Made by a program: the position numbers and the translations under genes
NCBI RefSeq assembly: GCF_024436435.1
Contig: NZ_JAFMZP010000006.1
Coordinates: forward strand, 186,001 to 250,000
Origin: Desertivirga xinjiangensis
GTDB taxonomy: Bacteria; Bacteroidota; Bacteroidia; Sphingobacteriales; Sphingobacteriaceae
DNA length: 64,000 bases
Reading direction: 5' to 3'
Shown: piece by piece, positions 17,587-26,540 of the stretch
How the letters are laid out: each line of letters starts with the position of its first letter
How positions within the stretch are numbered: the stretch's first letter is position 1
The notes under the pieces: model-generated
Databases searched by the model: none
What the model was told of the DNA's origin: nothing
What the model saw: the letters and a program-made list of their open reading frames with translations, nothing else

Positions 17587-19269
17587 ATGGAAAATAAAAC
17601 CATAGCGAGAACTTTAAGGCTTCTAAGCCAGCTGATGGAATTACATAATGAGAATTCCTTTAAAGTTAAATCAATGGCTGCTGCAGCCTTTAAAATTGAT
17701 AAGCTGCCTTTTTCTGTTGCACAGAAAAACCTTGAAGAAATTGAGAAGATTGACAGTATCGGTAAAAGCACTGCGTCAAAGATCAACGAGCTGATTAAAA
17801 CCGGAGTTATCGCCGAACTGCAGAGCTTATTTGAAAAGACTCCACCAGGCGTTGTTGAAATTATGAGCATTAAAGGGTTGGGTCCCAAAAAAGTGCTTAC
17901 TATCTGGAACGAACTGGGAATTGAAACTGTGGGAGAACTTTATTACGCCTGCAATGAAAACCGGCTTATTGAAGCGAAAGGTTTCGGGTTCAAAACTCAG
18001 GAAGAAATCCGAAAGGCCATTGAGTTTAAAATTGCCAGTAATGGACGGTTCCTATACCGTCAGGTTGAAGAAATTGCTGAACCTCTGCTATTAGACTTAA
18101 AAAAGGTGCTGCCCGGACAATTAATTTCTTTTACGGGTGATTACCGTCGGAAATGTGAAATTGTCGACGGCCTGGATGTCCTTATCGGCTGTCCTTTGAA
18201 CGAGGATATCATCGCAAAGATCCATAGCCTGAGTTTCCTGTCATTGATTAAAACTGACGGTAAGAGAATTGAATCTGAGCATTCCACCGGAATTAAAATC
18301 TATCTTGATTTTTGCGGGCATGAGGCCTTTTATTCGGAGCTTGCATGGAAAACGGGCACAGCGGAACATCTCGCCGAACTTAAAAGTCGGCTGAAAGAGG
18401 TTCCACTTGTCGTTTCATCCGAAAAAGACCTTTATTTGAAGGCCGGCCTACCTTTAATTGAACCAGAGCTGCGAGAAGGCAGGAACGAATTTGAACTGGC
18501 CGACAAGGGAATGCTGCCAAAACTGGTGGAATGGGACGATCTGAAAGGCACGCTGCACAGTCACAGTACCTGGAGCGATGGGGTTCATACCTTAGAACAA
18601 ATGGCCCTTTACTGCCGGGATAAACTAGGACTTGAATACATGGGAATCAGCGACCACTCAAAGACAGCAGTATATGCCAAAGGCCTTTCTGAAGAGCGTG
18701 TACTTGCTCAGCATCAGGAGATAGACCAGCTTAACGGGAAGATCAGTAATTTCAGAATACTTAAGGGCATTGAGTCTGACATACTTTTTGACGGTTCGCT
18801 CGACTATCCGGATGAACTTTTGGCTACTTTTGATTTCGTTATTGCTTCCGTTCACTCGGCATTTAAAATGAACGAAGAAAAAGCCACCAGCCGTTTAATT
18901 AAAGCGATTGAAAACCCTTACACAACTATACTTGGTCACCCCACCGGACGACTCCTGCTCTCCAGGAAGGGCTACCCCATCAACTATGAAAAAGTAATTG
19001 ATGCCTGTGCTGCCAACCAGGTCATCATTGAAATAAATTCGAATCCCTTACGTTTGGATATCGACTGGAGATGGCATCAGTATGCGCTCGAAAAAGGTGT
19101 AATGCTTTCTATAAACCCGGATGCACACAGCATAAAAGGTTTTCATGACACTCATTTTGGAATCCTGGCGGCCAGAAAGGGTGGCGTATCAGCATCCAAC
19201 TGCCTAAATGCCTTAAACCTTGAAGCAATCACAGCTTACTTAAAACAAAAACGAGGGATAAAAGCTTGA
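17587..19269 (+). CDS. polX: PolX-like protein: HhH domain, degenerate polymerase core, PHP domain
   Basis: Bacterial PolX combines a family X polymerase with a PHP nuclease for DNA repair. This 560-residue homologue has the helix-hairpin-helix N terminus (IDSIGKSTASKINEL, IKGLGPKKVLTIW) and a C-terminal PHP domain with intact metal motifs: TLHSHSTWSDG, GISDHSK, IASVHSAF, ILGHPTGR and NPDAHS. The polymerase motif that usually reads GD-x-D is DGLD here (residues 194-197), and the third catalytic Asp appears to be Tyr (KIYLDF). Polymerase activity is therefore doubtful while nuclease activity looks possible. The ATG at 17587 is preferred over an upstream TTG. Its TGA stop overlaps the next gene's TTG start. 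Confidence 0.88.
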   Translation: MENKTIARTLRLLSQLMELHNENSFKVKSMAAAAFKIDKLPFSVAQKNLEEIEKIDSIGKSTASKINELIKTGVIAELQSLFEKTPPGVVEIMSIKGLGPKKVLTIWNELGIETVGELYYACNENRLIEAKGFGFKTQEEIRKAIEFKIASNGRFLYRQVEEIAEPLLLDLKKVLPGQLISFTGDYRRKCEIVDGLDVLIGCPLNEDIIAKIHSLSFLSLIKTDGKRIESEHSTGIKIYLDFCGHEAFYSELAWKTGTAEHLAELKSRLKEVPLVVSSEKDLYLKAGLPLIEPELREGRNEFELADKGMLPKLVEWDDLKGTLHSHSTWSDGVHTLEQMALYCRDKLGLEYMGISDHSKTAVYAKGLSEERVLAQHQEIDQLNGKISNFRILKGIESDILFDGSLDYPDELLATFDFVIASVHSAFKMNEEKATSRLIKAIENPYTTILGHPTGRLLLSRKGYPINYEKVIDACAANQVIIEINSNPLRLDIDWRWHQYALEKGVMLSINPDAHSIKGFHDTHFGILAARKGGVSASNCLNALNLEAITAYLKQKRGIKA

Positions 19270-20222
19270 AAATATTGATCATCCGGTTCAGCTCTATTGG
19301 AGATATTGTACTTACCACCCCGGCAATACGTTGTATCAAGCAACAAATACCCGCATGTGAAGTCCATTTCCTTACTAAAAGTTCATTTCACACGGTATTG
19401 GCAAATAATCCTTATATCGACAAATTACATTTTCTTAAAAAACCGCTCGCCGTCACGCTGGACGATCTCAGAGCAGAGCACTTTGATTATGTGATTGACC
19501 TCCATAACAATATCCGCACAAGGATTATTAAGTTTAAGCTTGGTGTAAAGTCATCGGCTTTTGATAAGTTAAATTTTCGAAAATGGCTATTGGTAAACCT
19601 CAAGGTCGACATTATGCCCGAAAAGCATATTGTAGACAGATATATTGAGACGGCCTCTTTTCTTGGAGTAAAGAACGATGGTAAAGGTTTGGACTATTTC
19701 CTGGAGGAAGAGCACGATCTCACTGTTCTACTGCCTCAAAGTCACCAGCAATATACAGGCCTTGTAATAGGCGCCCAGCATGCTACCAAACGCCTGCCAA
19801 CTCATAAGCTCATTGAGGTATGTCAGCGCATTAAAAGTCCGGTAGTATTACTTGGCGGTAAGGAAGACAAAGAACGAGGAGCGGAAATTGCATCCGCCAG
19901 CGGCGTTCATGTGTTCAATGGTTGTGGGAAATTCACATTAGACCAATCTGCTTTTTTAGTCAGGGAAGCTCAATTGATTATAACGCATGATACCGGCCTC
20001 ATGCATATAGCAGCTGCCTTCGACAAGCCAATCACTTCTGTATGGGGAAATACTGTACCTCAGCTAGGCATGTACCCCTATAAAACAGGTCAGCTAAAAA
20101 TTGCGGAAGTAAAAGGCCTAAGCTGCAGGCCCTGCTCAAAAATAGGTTATAAGAAATGTCCAAGGGGCCATTTTAAATGTATGAATGATCAGGATATTGA
20201 AGCCATAGCTTCGGGCTTTTAA
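19266..20222 (+). CDS. Glycosyltransferase family 9 (heptosyltransferase-like)
   Basis: A 318-residue cytoplasmic enzyme of the GT9 family, which adds heptose or related sugars to the LPS core. It has two Rossmann halves: MKILIIRFSSIGDIVLTTPA at the start, and the nucleotide-sugar binding HDTGLMHIAAAFDKP motif with TSVWGNT and a late cysteine-bearing CRPCSKIGYKKC. The start is TTG at 19266. It overlaps the TGA stop of the PolX-like gene within TTGA and yields the exact family N terminus, so translation is probably coupled. Acceptor and donor are not predictable. Confidence 0.9.
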   Translation: MKILIIRFSSIGDIVLTTPAIRCIKQQIPACEVHFLTKSSFHTVLANNPYIDKLHFLKKPLAVTLDDLRAEHFDYVIDLHNNIRTRIIKFKLGVKSSAFDKLNFRKWLLVNLKVDIMPEKHIVDRYIETASFLGVKNDGKGLDYFLEEEHDLTVLLPQSHQQYTGLVIGAQHATKRLPTHKLIEVCQRIKSPVVLLGGKEDKERGAEIASASGVHVFNGCGKFTLDQSAFLVREAQLIITHDTGLMHIAAAFDKPITSVWGNTVPQLGMYPYKTGQLKIAEVKGLSCRPCSKIGYKKCPRGHFKCMNDQDIEAIASGF

Positions 20223-20255
20223 AACTTTTTTAGCACATTCACCCTTTATGACTTT

Positions 20256-20756
20256 ATGAAGCAACTCCTTTTGGTTCGTCATGCCAAGTCCGACTGGGCA
20301 GATATCAACCTCGCTGATTTTGATCGCCCCTTGAATAACAGGGGACATAATGCTGCACCTGAAATGGCTGAACGCCTTTTGAAAAAACATATCATTCCGC
20401 AACATATTGTAAGCAGCCCGGCACTAAGAGCTTATACAACTTCAAAGTATTTCGCAAAAACGTTTGGAATGGACAAAAGCGAAATAGAATTACGACCTGA
20501 TATTTACGAGGCAAGCCCCGATACACTGTTGCGTGTGATAAATCAACAGGAGAACAAGTTTGATTTCATTGCTCTTTTCGGTCACAACCCTTCTATCACC
20601 ACCCTGGCAGTTGGTTTATGCGGCTGTCATATTTTTAATATGCCTACTTGCGGAATGATCCTGATAGAGTTCCCTTTTGACGATTGGAAACTGGTCAGCT
20701 ACGGTACTGGGGAGCAGAAATTATATGATTATCCAAAAAACTCCGGAGAGGACTGA
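20256..20756 (+). CDS. SixA-like histidine phosphatase
   Basis: A 166-residue histidine-phosphatase superfamily protein. The phosphohistidine motif is LLLVRHAKSDW with the active His near residue 9, then FDRPLNNRGHNAAPEMAERL, SSPALRAYTTSKYFA and the second catalytic His in LFGHNPSI. This layout matches SixA-type phosphatases, which dephosphorylate Hpt-domain proteins in E. coli. An Hpt protein is encoded about 6 kb away, but nothing shows they act together. It begins 33 bases after the GT9 gene and converges with dprA. Confidence 0.87.
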   Translation: MKQLLLVRHAKSDWADINLADFDRPLNNRGHNAAPEMAERLLKKHIIPQHIVSSPALRAYTTSKYFAKTFGMDKSEIELRPDIYEASPDTLLRVINQQENKFDFIALFGHNPSITTLAVGLCGCHIFNMPTCGMILIEFPFDDWKLVSYGTGEQKLYDYPKNSGED

Positions 20757-20767
20757 AGCAAAAAATA

Positions 20768-21862
20768 CTACAGCAGTCTGTAGATCTTTCCAGGCAGCGC
20801 TACCACTATTCCCTGCATTTCTAATGCGAGTACAGTTATTGCAAGTTTGCTTTGCGGCATGTTTGCCTGTAAACTAAGGACATCATACGCCAGGCTGCCC
20901 TTTACTTTCAGAATATCTACGATCTTTTGTTCATCAGCAGATAAATTCAGGTCGAGGCTGATCTGCTTCGCAGGTAAATATTGTTTGTCCGTTGCCCAAC
21001 CCATTATATACATGAGATCATTAGGATTAGTCATCAGATTGGCTCGATGGGTTTTAATAAGATAATTACAGCCTGCAGAGAATTCATCGTTCACTCTGCC
21101 GGGATAAGCAAAAACGTCCCTGTTATATGAATTTGCGAGTTCAGCTGTAATCAGGGCTCCACCTGTCAGGCTGGCTTCAACAATAATCGTGGCATCGGCC
21201 ATGCCTGCAACGATACGGTTACGTTTGGGAAAATTCTCCCGGTCAGGATTGGTTTCCGAGGTAAACTCTGTTAATAAACCACCGTTACTGATCATTTTTT
21301 CTGCAATAGCCCGGTGCTGGGCGGGATAGATCCGGTCCAGCCCGTGTCCAACAACGCCAATGTTAGGTATCCCTGCTTTCAGACATGCTTTATGGGCTAT
21401 GCCATCGATGCCGTGGGCCAACCCGCTAATGATCAATATGTCCTGTTGTTTCAGGCTTTCCACCAGAGATTGCGTAAGTTCCTTCCCATAGGGAGTGGCC
21501 CGGCGCGTACCAACTATGCTGACAATTTTCTTGCTGTTCAAATCAGCCGTCCCTTTATAGTAAAGCACCATCGGCGCATCATAGCAGTTCTTGAGTCTTG
21601 CGGGATAGGAAACGGAGGTATAGGTAAGTACATCAATTTTATACCGCTGTGCAAAGGCAAGTTCTTTTTCGGCGCGGGCAAACGCCTGTTGTTTGAGGAT
21701 GCTGTCGGCAGTTTTTACGCCGATTCCCGGAACAGCTGTAAGCTGAGCTTTTTTTGCTTTAAAAATCGCTTCTGCCTCTCCAAAATGATCTATCAGGGAG
21801 CGTGCCGTGACGGCCCCTATTCCAGAGGTTAGAGATAAAGCTATTTCATAAAAACCGGACAT
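20768..21862 (-). CDS. dprA: DNA-processing protein DprA
   Basis: DprA loads RecA onto incoming single-stranded DNA in natural transformation. This 364-residue protein has an N-terminal SAM/HhH-like part (SGIGAVTARSLIDHFG, VPGIGVKTADSIL). The extended Rossmann fold follows, with IVGTRRATPYGKELT, ISGLAHGIDGIAHKACL and the GHGLDRIYPAQHR motif. The C-terminal winged-helix segment (SADEQKIVDILKVKG) completes the usual order. The gene is the last of an overlapping chain: its ATG shares one base with the stop of rsmG. No competence pilus or uptake genes are in the window, so competence itself is not shown. Confidence 0.95.
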   Translation of the reverse strand: MSGFYEIALSLTSGIGAVTARSLIDHFGEAEAIFKAKKAQLTAVPGIGVKTADSILKQQAFARAEKELAFAQRYKIDVLTYTSVSYPARLKNCYDAPMVLYYKGTADLNSKKIVSIVGTRRATPYGKELTQSLVESLKQQDILIISGLAHGIDGIAHKACLKAGIPNIGVVGHGLDRIYPAQHRAIAEKMISNGGLLTEFTSETNPDRENFPKRNRIVAGMADATIIVEASLTGGALITAELANSYNRDVFAYPGRVNDEFSAGCNYLIKTHRANLMTNPNDLMYIMGWATDKQYLPAKQISLDLNLSADEQKIVDILKVKGSLAYDVLSLQANMPQSKLAITVLALEMQGIVVALPGKIYRLL

Positions 21863-22494
21863 TATTGCGCTGGGAAATACACTACATATTTAGTATCAAA
21901 AAAATCCTCGTCAAAATAAGAGTTTAATGGCAGCAGCTGAATATCCTTCAGACGGGCTGCATTTAATTCCTGCTCCAGATCTCCCCCCTTTAGATACAAT
22001 ACACCGTTGGGAAGAACATTACGCGACTGCCTGTTAAATTTATCCCTCACCCAGGGATAAAAATCTCTAAGCTGAGTTACCGCCCTGGATACAATGAAAT
22101 CAAACTTATCATCGATCTGCTCAGCACGAGCATGACTCGCCTTAAGATTCTTCAGGCCAATGGCTTTTGAAACTTCGGAAACAACTTTAATTTTTTTTCC
22201 GATTGAATCCACAAGATGAAATTCTGTTTCAGGAAATAATATTGCCAGTGGAATGCCCGGGAAGCCGCCTCCTGTGCCAACGTCCATCACCTTTTCTCCC
22301 GGTAAAAACTTCAACGCCCTGGCAATGCCCAGTGAATGAAGGATATGTCGCAGGTACAAGCTCTCAATATCTTTCCGGGAAATCACATTGATTTGAGAGT
22401 TCCATAACGTATAAAGTTGTTCAAGCTGATTAAACTGTTCCTTCTGCGTATCCGTCAGACCGGGAAAATATTTAAATATAAGATCAGAAGTCAC
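21862..22494 (-). CDS. rsmG: 16S rRNA (guanine(527)-N(7))-methyltransferase RsmG
   Basis: RsmG (GidB) methylates G527 of 16S rRNA with S-adenosylmethionine. The 210-residue protein has the N-terminal FPGLTDTQKEQFNQL, NVISRKDIESLYLRHILHSL (binding surface), the SAM motif VMDVGTGGGFPGIPLAI and FDFIVSRAV. The start is GTG at 22494, inside the end of the sigma factor gene (11-base overlap); no ATG is available nearby. Its stop overlaps the dprA start by one base. Loss of rsmG confers low-level streptomycin resistance in other bacteria; this copy looks intact. Confidence 0.95.
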   Translation of the reverse strand: MTSDLIFKYFPGLTDTQKEQFNQLEQLYTLWNSQINVISRKDIESLYLRHILHSLGIARALKFLPGEKVMDVGTGGGFPGIPLAILFPETEFHLVDSIGKKIKVVSEVSKAIGLKNLKASHARAEQIDDKFDFIVSRAVTQLRDFYPWVRDKFNRQSRNVLPNGVLYLKGGDLEQELNAARLKDIQLLPLNSYFDEDFFDTKYVVYFPAQ

Positions 22495-23098
22495 TTCCTG
22501 GGGTTTTCTTCCTGCGATTAATAATATTAGACAATAGATCTCTCGCTCTGAAAAGCTGAGCTTTCACAGTACCCAGCGGTAAGTCTAATTGCTGGGCAAT
22601 TTCCTCATACGATTGTTCTTCGAAATAACGTAAGACGATCAGGGTTTTATAACGCTGAGGAAGCTTATCAACAATAAACTTGAGCTGTTCCTGCTGCTGC
22701 TTTTTTATGGAGGTTTCCTCGGGGTTTAAAGAATCTGATTTGATCTGCAAAGGCCTGTCATCTCCTTCGTCGTCTACCATAGAATTGATAGAAACCAGAC
22801 TTACTCTCTTTTTACGGATAAAATCTATACAATTGTTGGTTGCTATACGAAATAGCCAGGTACTAAAAGCGAAGTCAGGTTTATATTTTTCGATGTTTTC
22901 AAAAGCCTTTCCAAATGTCTCCACCGTGAGATCCATAGCATCATCCTTGTTATTGACCATCTTCAATGCCATGAAATATATCGAGTCTTTGTAACGCTGC
23001 ATTAACTCGGCATATGCCTTTTGGTCTCCCACTTTTGCTTTTCCAACCAGATTGAAATCGTTAAGCGCATTTGCCGAAAAATTCGGGTTTACTTCCAT
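22484..23098 (-). CDS. ECF-type RNA polymerase sigma factor
   Basis: A 204-residue sigma-70 family factor of the extracytoplasmic function type. Region 2 is at about residues 20-90 (AYAELMQRYKDSIYFMALKM, TFGKAFENIEKYKPDFAFST, WLFRIATNNCIDFIRKKR). An acidic linker follows, then region 4 (LPQRYKTLIVLRYFEEQSYE, GTVKAQLFRARDLL). No anti-sigma gene adjoins it: upstream is a glycosyltransferase and downstream is rsmG, both overlapping by about ten bases. This fits the conserved stand-alone ECF group seen in Bacteroidota. Its regulon is unknown; possible control of genes near it was not tested. Confidence 0.92.
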   Translation of the reverse strand: MEVNPNFSANALNDFNLVGKAKVGDQKAYAELMQRYKDSIYFMALKMVNNKDDAMDLTVETFGKAFENIEKYKPDFAFSTWLFRIATNNCIDFIRKKRVSLVSINSMVDDEGDDRPLQIKSDSLNPEETSIKKQQQEQLKFIVDKLPQRYKTLIVLRYFEEQSYEEIAQQLDLPLGTVKAQLFRARDLLSNIINRRKKTPGSDF

Positions 23099-24204
23099 TT
23101 GACTGTTTTCCTAAATGACGAAATTATGCTAAGTACGAGTATATAAAAATTATAAATCAAATCCAATGCCGGAAGCCACCAAATTAGATCTTTATAACTA
23201 AGCCTCTTAAATACAGGATAATAAATAACAACCTGGGCGAGCAGCCGGATACAATAAAATGAAGAAATTACATACCATTGTGCATTTAGTAGCAAAAGCA
23301 ATACAAGCAGTACATAAAAAGCAATGCCTGATCCGGCCTGAAAACTTAGCATCCGCTTATGTTCGGCCTTATAAGCCTTGCCTGCTCCCATATGTCTTAT
23401 TTTTTGCGACAGGTACGATCTGAATGTTGCTTTAGGCTCCGTCCATACATGTGTTTCCGGATGGATTTCTATTACAGTGTTTAGGGAATTTGCATTTTGA
23501 TTTACAAAAAGATCGTCGTCGCCCGACGGGATATGCATATGTGAGGCAAAACCTTTTCCCCGGAAAAACAGGGATTTTGTATAAGCCATATTGCGACCTA
23601 CCCCCATATAGGGTTTCCCGGCAAGAGTGTATGATAAATAATTGAGAGCAGTAAAAAACGTTTCATAACGTATAAGCTTATTCAGGATACCCGGTGTGCT
23701 ATTGTAAGGAGAGTAGCCGAGAACTATCTCCGTAGAATCTGAAAAATTTTGCTGCATTTGTTTTAACCAGTTCATCGAGGCAGGGCAACAATCCGCATCT
23801 GTAAATAACAAATGCTCATATTTAGCTGCTTTAATTCCCAAAGTCACTGCGAATTTCTTCCCATGTTTAAAACGTACGTGCTCTGTGATAGTAACAACTT
23901 TAAGGTGGGAATATTTCTGTGAAAATCTGCGGAGAAGGAGATCAGATTCGTCAACAGAACAATCGTTGACTACAATTACTTCAAAGTCAGGATACTCCTG
24001 TTCCAGAATATATGACAAATTCTTCTCCAGGTTTCTTTCTTCATTTCGGGCGCAAACGATTATTGAAACCGGCCGCTCCATAGGGCTTTTTTCTTTGGCC
24101 TTGTAGTTCCTCAGATTCCTATGAACTACTATAATATAGTATAGCTGTAAAAAAAAGGCTAATTGAAAGAGCGCAAAAACTGTGATATATAGATAGTCTG
24201 CCAA
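23089..24204 (-). CDS. Family 2 glycosyltransferase, membrane bound
   Basis: A 371-residue inner-membrane glycosyltransferase. It has one N-terminal helix (ITVFALFQLAFFLQLYYII), a GT-A domain and three C-terminal helices. Motifs are VSIIVCARNEERNLEKNL, VVNDCS, the metal-binding LLFTDADC and the QKIRHMG acceptor motif, similar to processive or ceramide-type GT2 enzymes. The start must be TTG at 24204, because an in-frame stop lies two codons upstream and no ATG occurs until residue 42. Its 3' end overlaps the sigma factor start by 10 bases. Product unknown. Confidence 0.87.
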   Translation of the reverse strand: MADYLYITVFALFQLAFFLQLYYIIVVHRNLRNYKAKEKSPMERPVSIIVCARNEERNLEKNLSYILEQEYPDFEVIVVNDCSVDESDLLLRRFSQKYSHLKVVTITEHVRFKHGKKFAVTLGIKAAKYEHLLFTDADCCPASMNWLKQMQQNFSDSTEIVLGYSPYNSTPGILNKLIRYETFFTALNYLSYTLAGKPYMGVGRNMAYTKSLFFRGKGFASHMHIPSGDDDLFVNQNANSLNTVIEIHPETHVWTEPKATFRSYLSQKIRHMGAGKAYKAEHKRMLSFQAGSGIAFYVLLVLLLLLNAQWYVISSFYCIRLLAQVVIYYPVFKRLSYKDLIWWLPALDLIYNFYILVLSIISSFRKTVKWK

Positions 24205-24295
24205 ATTTTAATTTTTAGAACAAGCCGCAAAGGTCTGATTTTTACTTAATATTTTTAACATGCATATTTTAAAACTAAAGCCCGGCGTAATTTGC

Positions 24296-24303
24296 TATTT
24301 TTG
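24296..24303 (+). promoter_or_regulatory. Bacteroidota -7 box before tgt
   Basis: TATTTTTG matches TAnnTTTG and lies 8 bases before the tgt ATG, implying a near-leaderless message. It heads the tgt-lptF/G-EamA operon. Confidence 0.5.
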
Positions 24304-24311
24304 CATCCTTA

Positions 24312-25442
24312 ATGAAATTTCAACTACAGGCTTCAGATAAATTCTCAAAAGCAAGGGCTGGAGAAATCACTACAGACCACGGCAGCATAAAAACTCCTAT
24401 TTTCATGCCAGTAGGAACTGCCGGCACGGTAAAAGCCATTCATCAGCGCGAGCTTAAAGAGGATATTAAGGCACAGATCATTCTAGGAAACACCTATCAT
24501 CTTTACCTTCGGCCAGGTTTAAACACCATTGAACAAGCAGGAGGTCTGCACCGGTTTAATGGATGGGATAAACCTATTTTGACGGACAGCGGTGGTTACC
24601 AGGTGTATTCTTTAACCGAAGTAAGAAAGATAAAAGAAGAAGGGGTAACTTTCCGTTCACATATTGACGGATCTAAACACCTTTTCACTCCTGAAAATGT
24701 GATGGACATACAGCGGACCATTGGAGCTGATATTATCATGGCCTTTGATGAATGTACACCTTATCCTTGTGAATATCAATATGCCCGTAAGTCAGTGGAT
24801 ATGACGCATCGCTGGTTAAAACGGTGCTGTGATCGTTTTGATAGTACCGAACCAAAATACAATTACTCGCAAAGCTTTTTTCCAATTGTCCAGGGTTCCG
24901 TTTATAAAGACCTTCGTAAAAAGTCGGCCGAAGTAATTGCTTCATTTGAGCGGGAAGGTAATGCTATCGGAGGTTTATCTGTTGGCGAACCCGCAGAGGA
25001 GATGTATGCAATGACAGAAATTGTCTGTGATATATTGCCTGAAAGCAAACCGAGATATCTTATGGGTGTTGGTACGCCGGTAAACATCCTGGAAAACATC
25101 GCTTTAGGTGTAGATATGTTCGATTGTGTTATGCCTACCAGAAACGCCCGGAATGGAATGCTTTTTACGAAGAACGGTATTATCAACATAAAAAACGAAA
25201 AATGGAAAAATGATTTCTCTGCTATTGAGGAAGACAGCGACCTCTTTTCTGACATAAATTATTCCAAGGCATACCTGAGGCATCTGATCACATCTAAAGA
25301 AATTTTAGGGGCGCAGATTGCTACACTTCATAATTTGCATTTTTATATTTGGCTTGTTACTGAGGCAAGGGAAAAGATTATTGCAGGTGATTTTTACGAC
25401 TGGAAAAATAAAATGGTAAAAATCCTGGCACAGCGTTTATAG
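24312..25442 (+). CDS. tgt: tRNA-guanine transglycosylase lacking the zinc cysteines
   Basis: Tgt swaps guanine-34 of certain tRNAs for a queuosine precursor. The 376-residue barrel has the nucleophile/base motifs ILTDSGGYQV (Asp92) and DMFDCVMPTRNARNG (Asp271), with GGLSVGEP between them. The zinc site of characterised bacterial Tgt is C-x-C-x2-C plus a distant His. Here the aligned positions 309, 311 and 314 are Ser, Leu and Asp, just before NYSKAYLRHL; the His of LHNLHF remains. I recall the same loss in other Bacteroidota Tgt proteins, so the protein is probably functional with an altered subdomain. It is first in an operon with the next two genes, spaced 4-5 bases. Confidence 0.94.
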   Translation: MKFQLQASDKFSKARAGEITTDHGSIKTPIFMPVGTAGTVKAIHQRELKEDIKAQIILGNTYHLYLRPGLNTIEQAGGLHRFNGWDKPILTDSGGYQVYSLTEVRKIKEEGVTFRSHIDGSKHLFTPENVMDIQRTIGADIIMAFDECTPYPCEYQYARKSVDMTHRWLKRCCDRFDSTEPKYNYSQSFFPIVQGSVYKDLRKKSAEVIASFEREGNAIGGLSVGEPAEEMYAMTEIVCDILPESKPRYLMGVGTPVNILENIALGVDMFDCVMPTRNARNGMLFTKNGIINIKNEKWKNDFSAIEEDSDLFSDINYSKAYLRHLITSKEILGAQIATLHNLHFYIWLVTEAREKIIAGDFYDWKNKMVKILAQRL

Positions 25443-25446
25443 AACT

Positions 25447-26535
25447 ATGTTTAAACACATCAAGTTAATTGACAGATATATCATCGGAAAGTATTTGGGT
25501 ACCTTCTTGTTTACTATGATCATTTTCTCAGTGGTCATCGTAATATTTGATGTTTCAGAAAAGCTTGATGATTTCTACAAGAACAATGCCCCTCTTTCAA
25601 AAGTAGTATTCCAATATTATGCGGGCTTTGTTCCGTTCTACCTGAACTTCCTATCGCCCCTGATCAACTTTATAGCAGTTATTTTTTTTACTGCTAAGAT
25701 GGCCGATCAAACCGAAATAGTTCCTATCCTAAGCAGCGGAGTCACATTCAGAAGATTTCTCTGGCCCTATTTCCTCTCTTCCTTTGTGATCTTCGCCGTA
25801 ACGTTGGTGTTCAACCTCTTTATTATACCGGAGACCAATCAGCTGAAGGTCGACTTTGAAAATATCTACATCAAGCCTCAGAAAGACAACAACAAAATGT
25901 ACACGCATATGCAGCTGGATCAAAACACCTACGTGTACATTGAAAACTTCGATAACAATCAGAAAATAGGCTACAAGTTCTCCCTTGAAAAATTTAAGGG
26001 TGATGAACTGGTTGAAAAAACGATGGCGGAACGCATTGTGTGGGACTCTGTAAAGAGAAACTGGAACATGGAAACATATTCCGTAAGAAAGGTGGATGGG
26101 CTTAAGGAAAGCATGGCCTACGGGGAGAAAAAGCGTATCAAAATTGATATGCGACCGACAGACTTTGAACTGTTTGACAATATCTATGAGGCCATGAACA
26201 TGAACGAACTGAACAGCCGCATTGAAAAGGAGAAGATCAGGGGAACCGGAGTTATGGAAAGATTGCTTCTTGAGAAATATAAACGATTCATTAACCCATT
26301 CTCGGCATTTATCCTCACCCTTATGGGAGTTTCCCTGTCATCCCGAAAGGTACGCGGAGGCGTTGGCTTACCGCTGGGTATTGGTATATTCTTAAGCTTT
26401 ACCTATATTCTTTTTAATCAGTTCGCCACAATGTTTTCGCTGAAAGGCAATCTTCCCCCATTAATCGCCGTATGTATCCCAAACGTAATTTTTGGAATTC
26501 TAGGTCTCTACCTTCTGGCCAAAGCGCCTAAATAA
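25447..26535 (+). CDS. LptF/LptG family LPS export permease
   Basis: A 362-residue inner-membrane permease of the LptF/LptG family, which with the LptB ATPase extracts LPS for transport to the outer membrane. It has three N-terminal helices (TFLFTMIIFSVVIVIFDV and two following), a periplasmic beta-jellyroll-like domain (about residues 130-250), and three C-terminal helices with NPFSAFILTLMGVSLSSRKVR. Only one such permease gene is here; a partner would be elsewhere. It starts 4 bases after tgt, and the EamA gene begins 5 bases after it. Confidence 0.92.
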   Translation: MFKHIKLIDRYIIGKYLGTFLFTMIIFSVVIVIFDVSEKLDDFYKNNAPLSKVVFQYYAGFVPFYLNFLSPLINFIAVIFFTAKMADQTEIVPILSSGVTFRRFLWPYFLSSFVIFAVTLVFNLFIIPETNQLKVDFENIYIKPQKDNNKMYTHMQLDQNTYVYIENFDNNQKIGYKFSLEKFKGDELVEKTMAERIVWDSVKRNWNMETYSVRKVDGLKESMAYGEKKRIKIDMRPTDFELFDNIYEAMNMNELNSRIEKEKIRGTGVMERLLLEKYKRFINPFSAFILTLMGVSLSSRKVRGGVGLPLGIGIFLSFTYILFNQFATMFSLKGNLPPLIAVCIPNVIFGILGLYLLAKAPK

Positions 26536-26540
26536 ATCTT

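Noticed and set aside
21314-21832. 172-codon plus-strand frame inside dprA
   Set aside because: DprA has complete family motifs in its own frame; the opposite frame has no recognisable domain.
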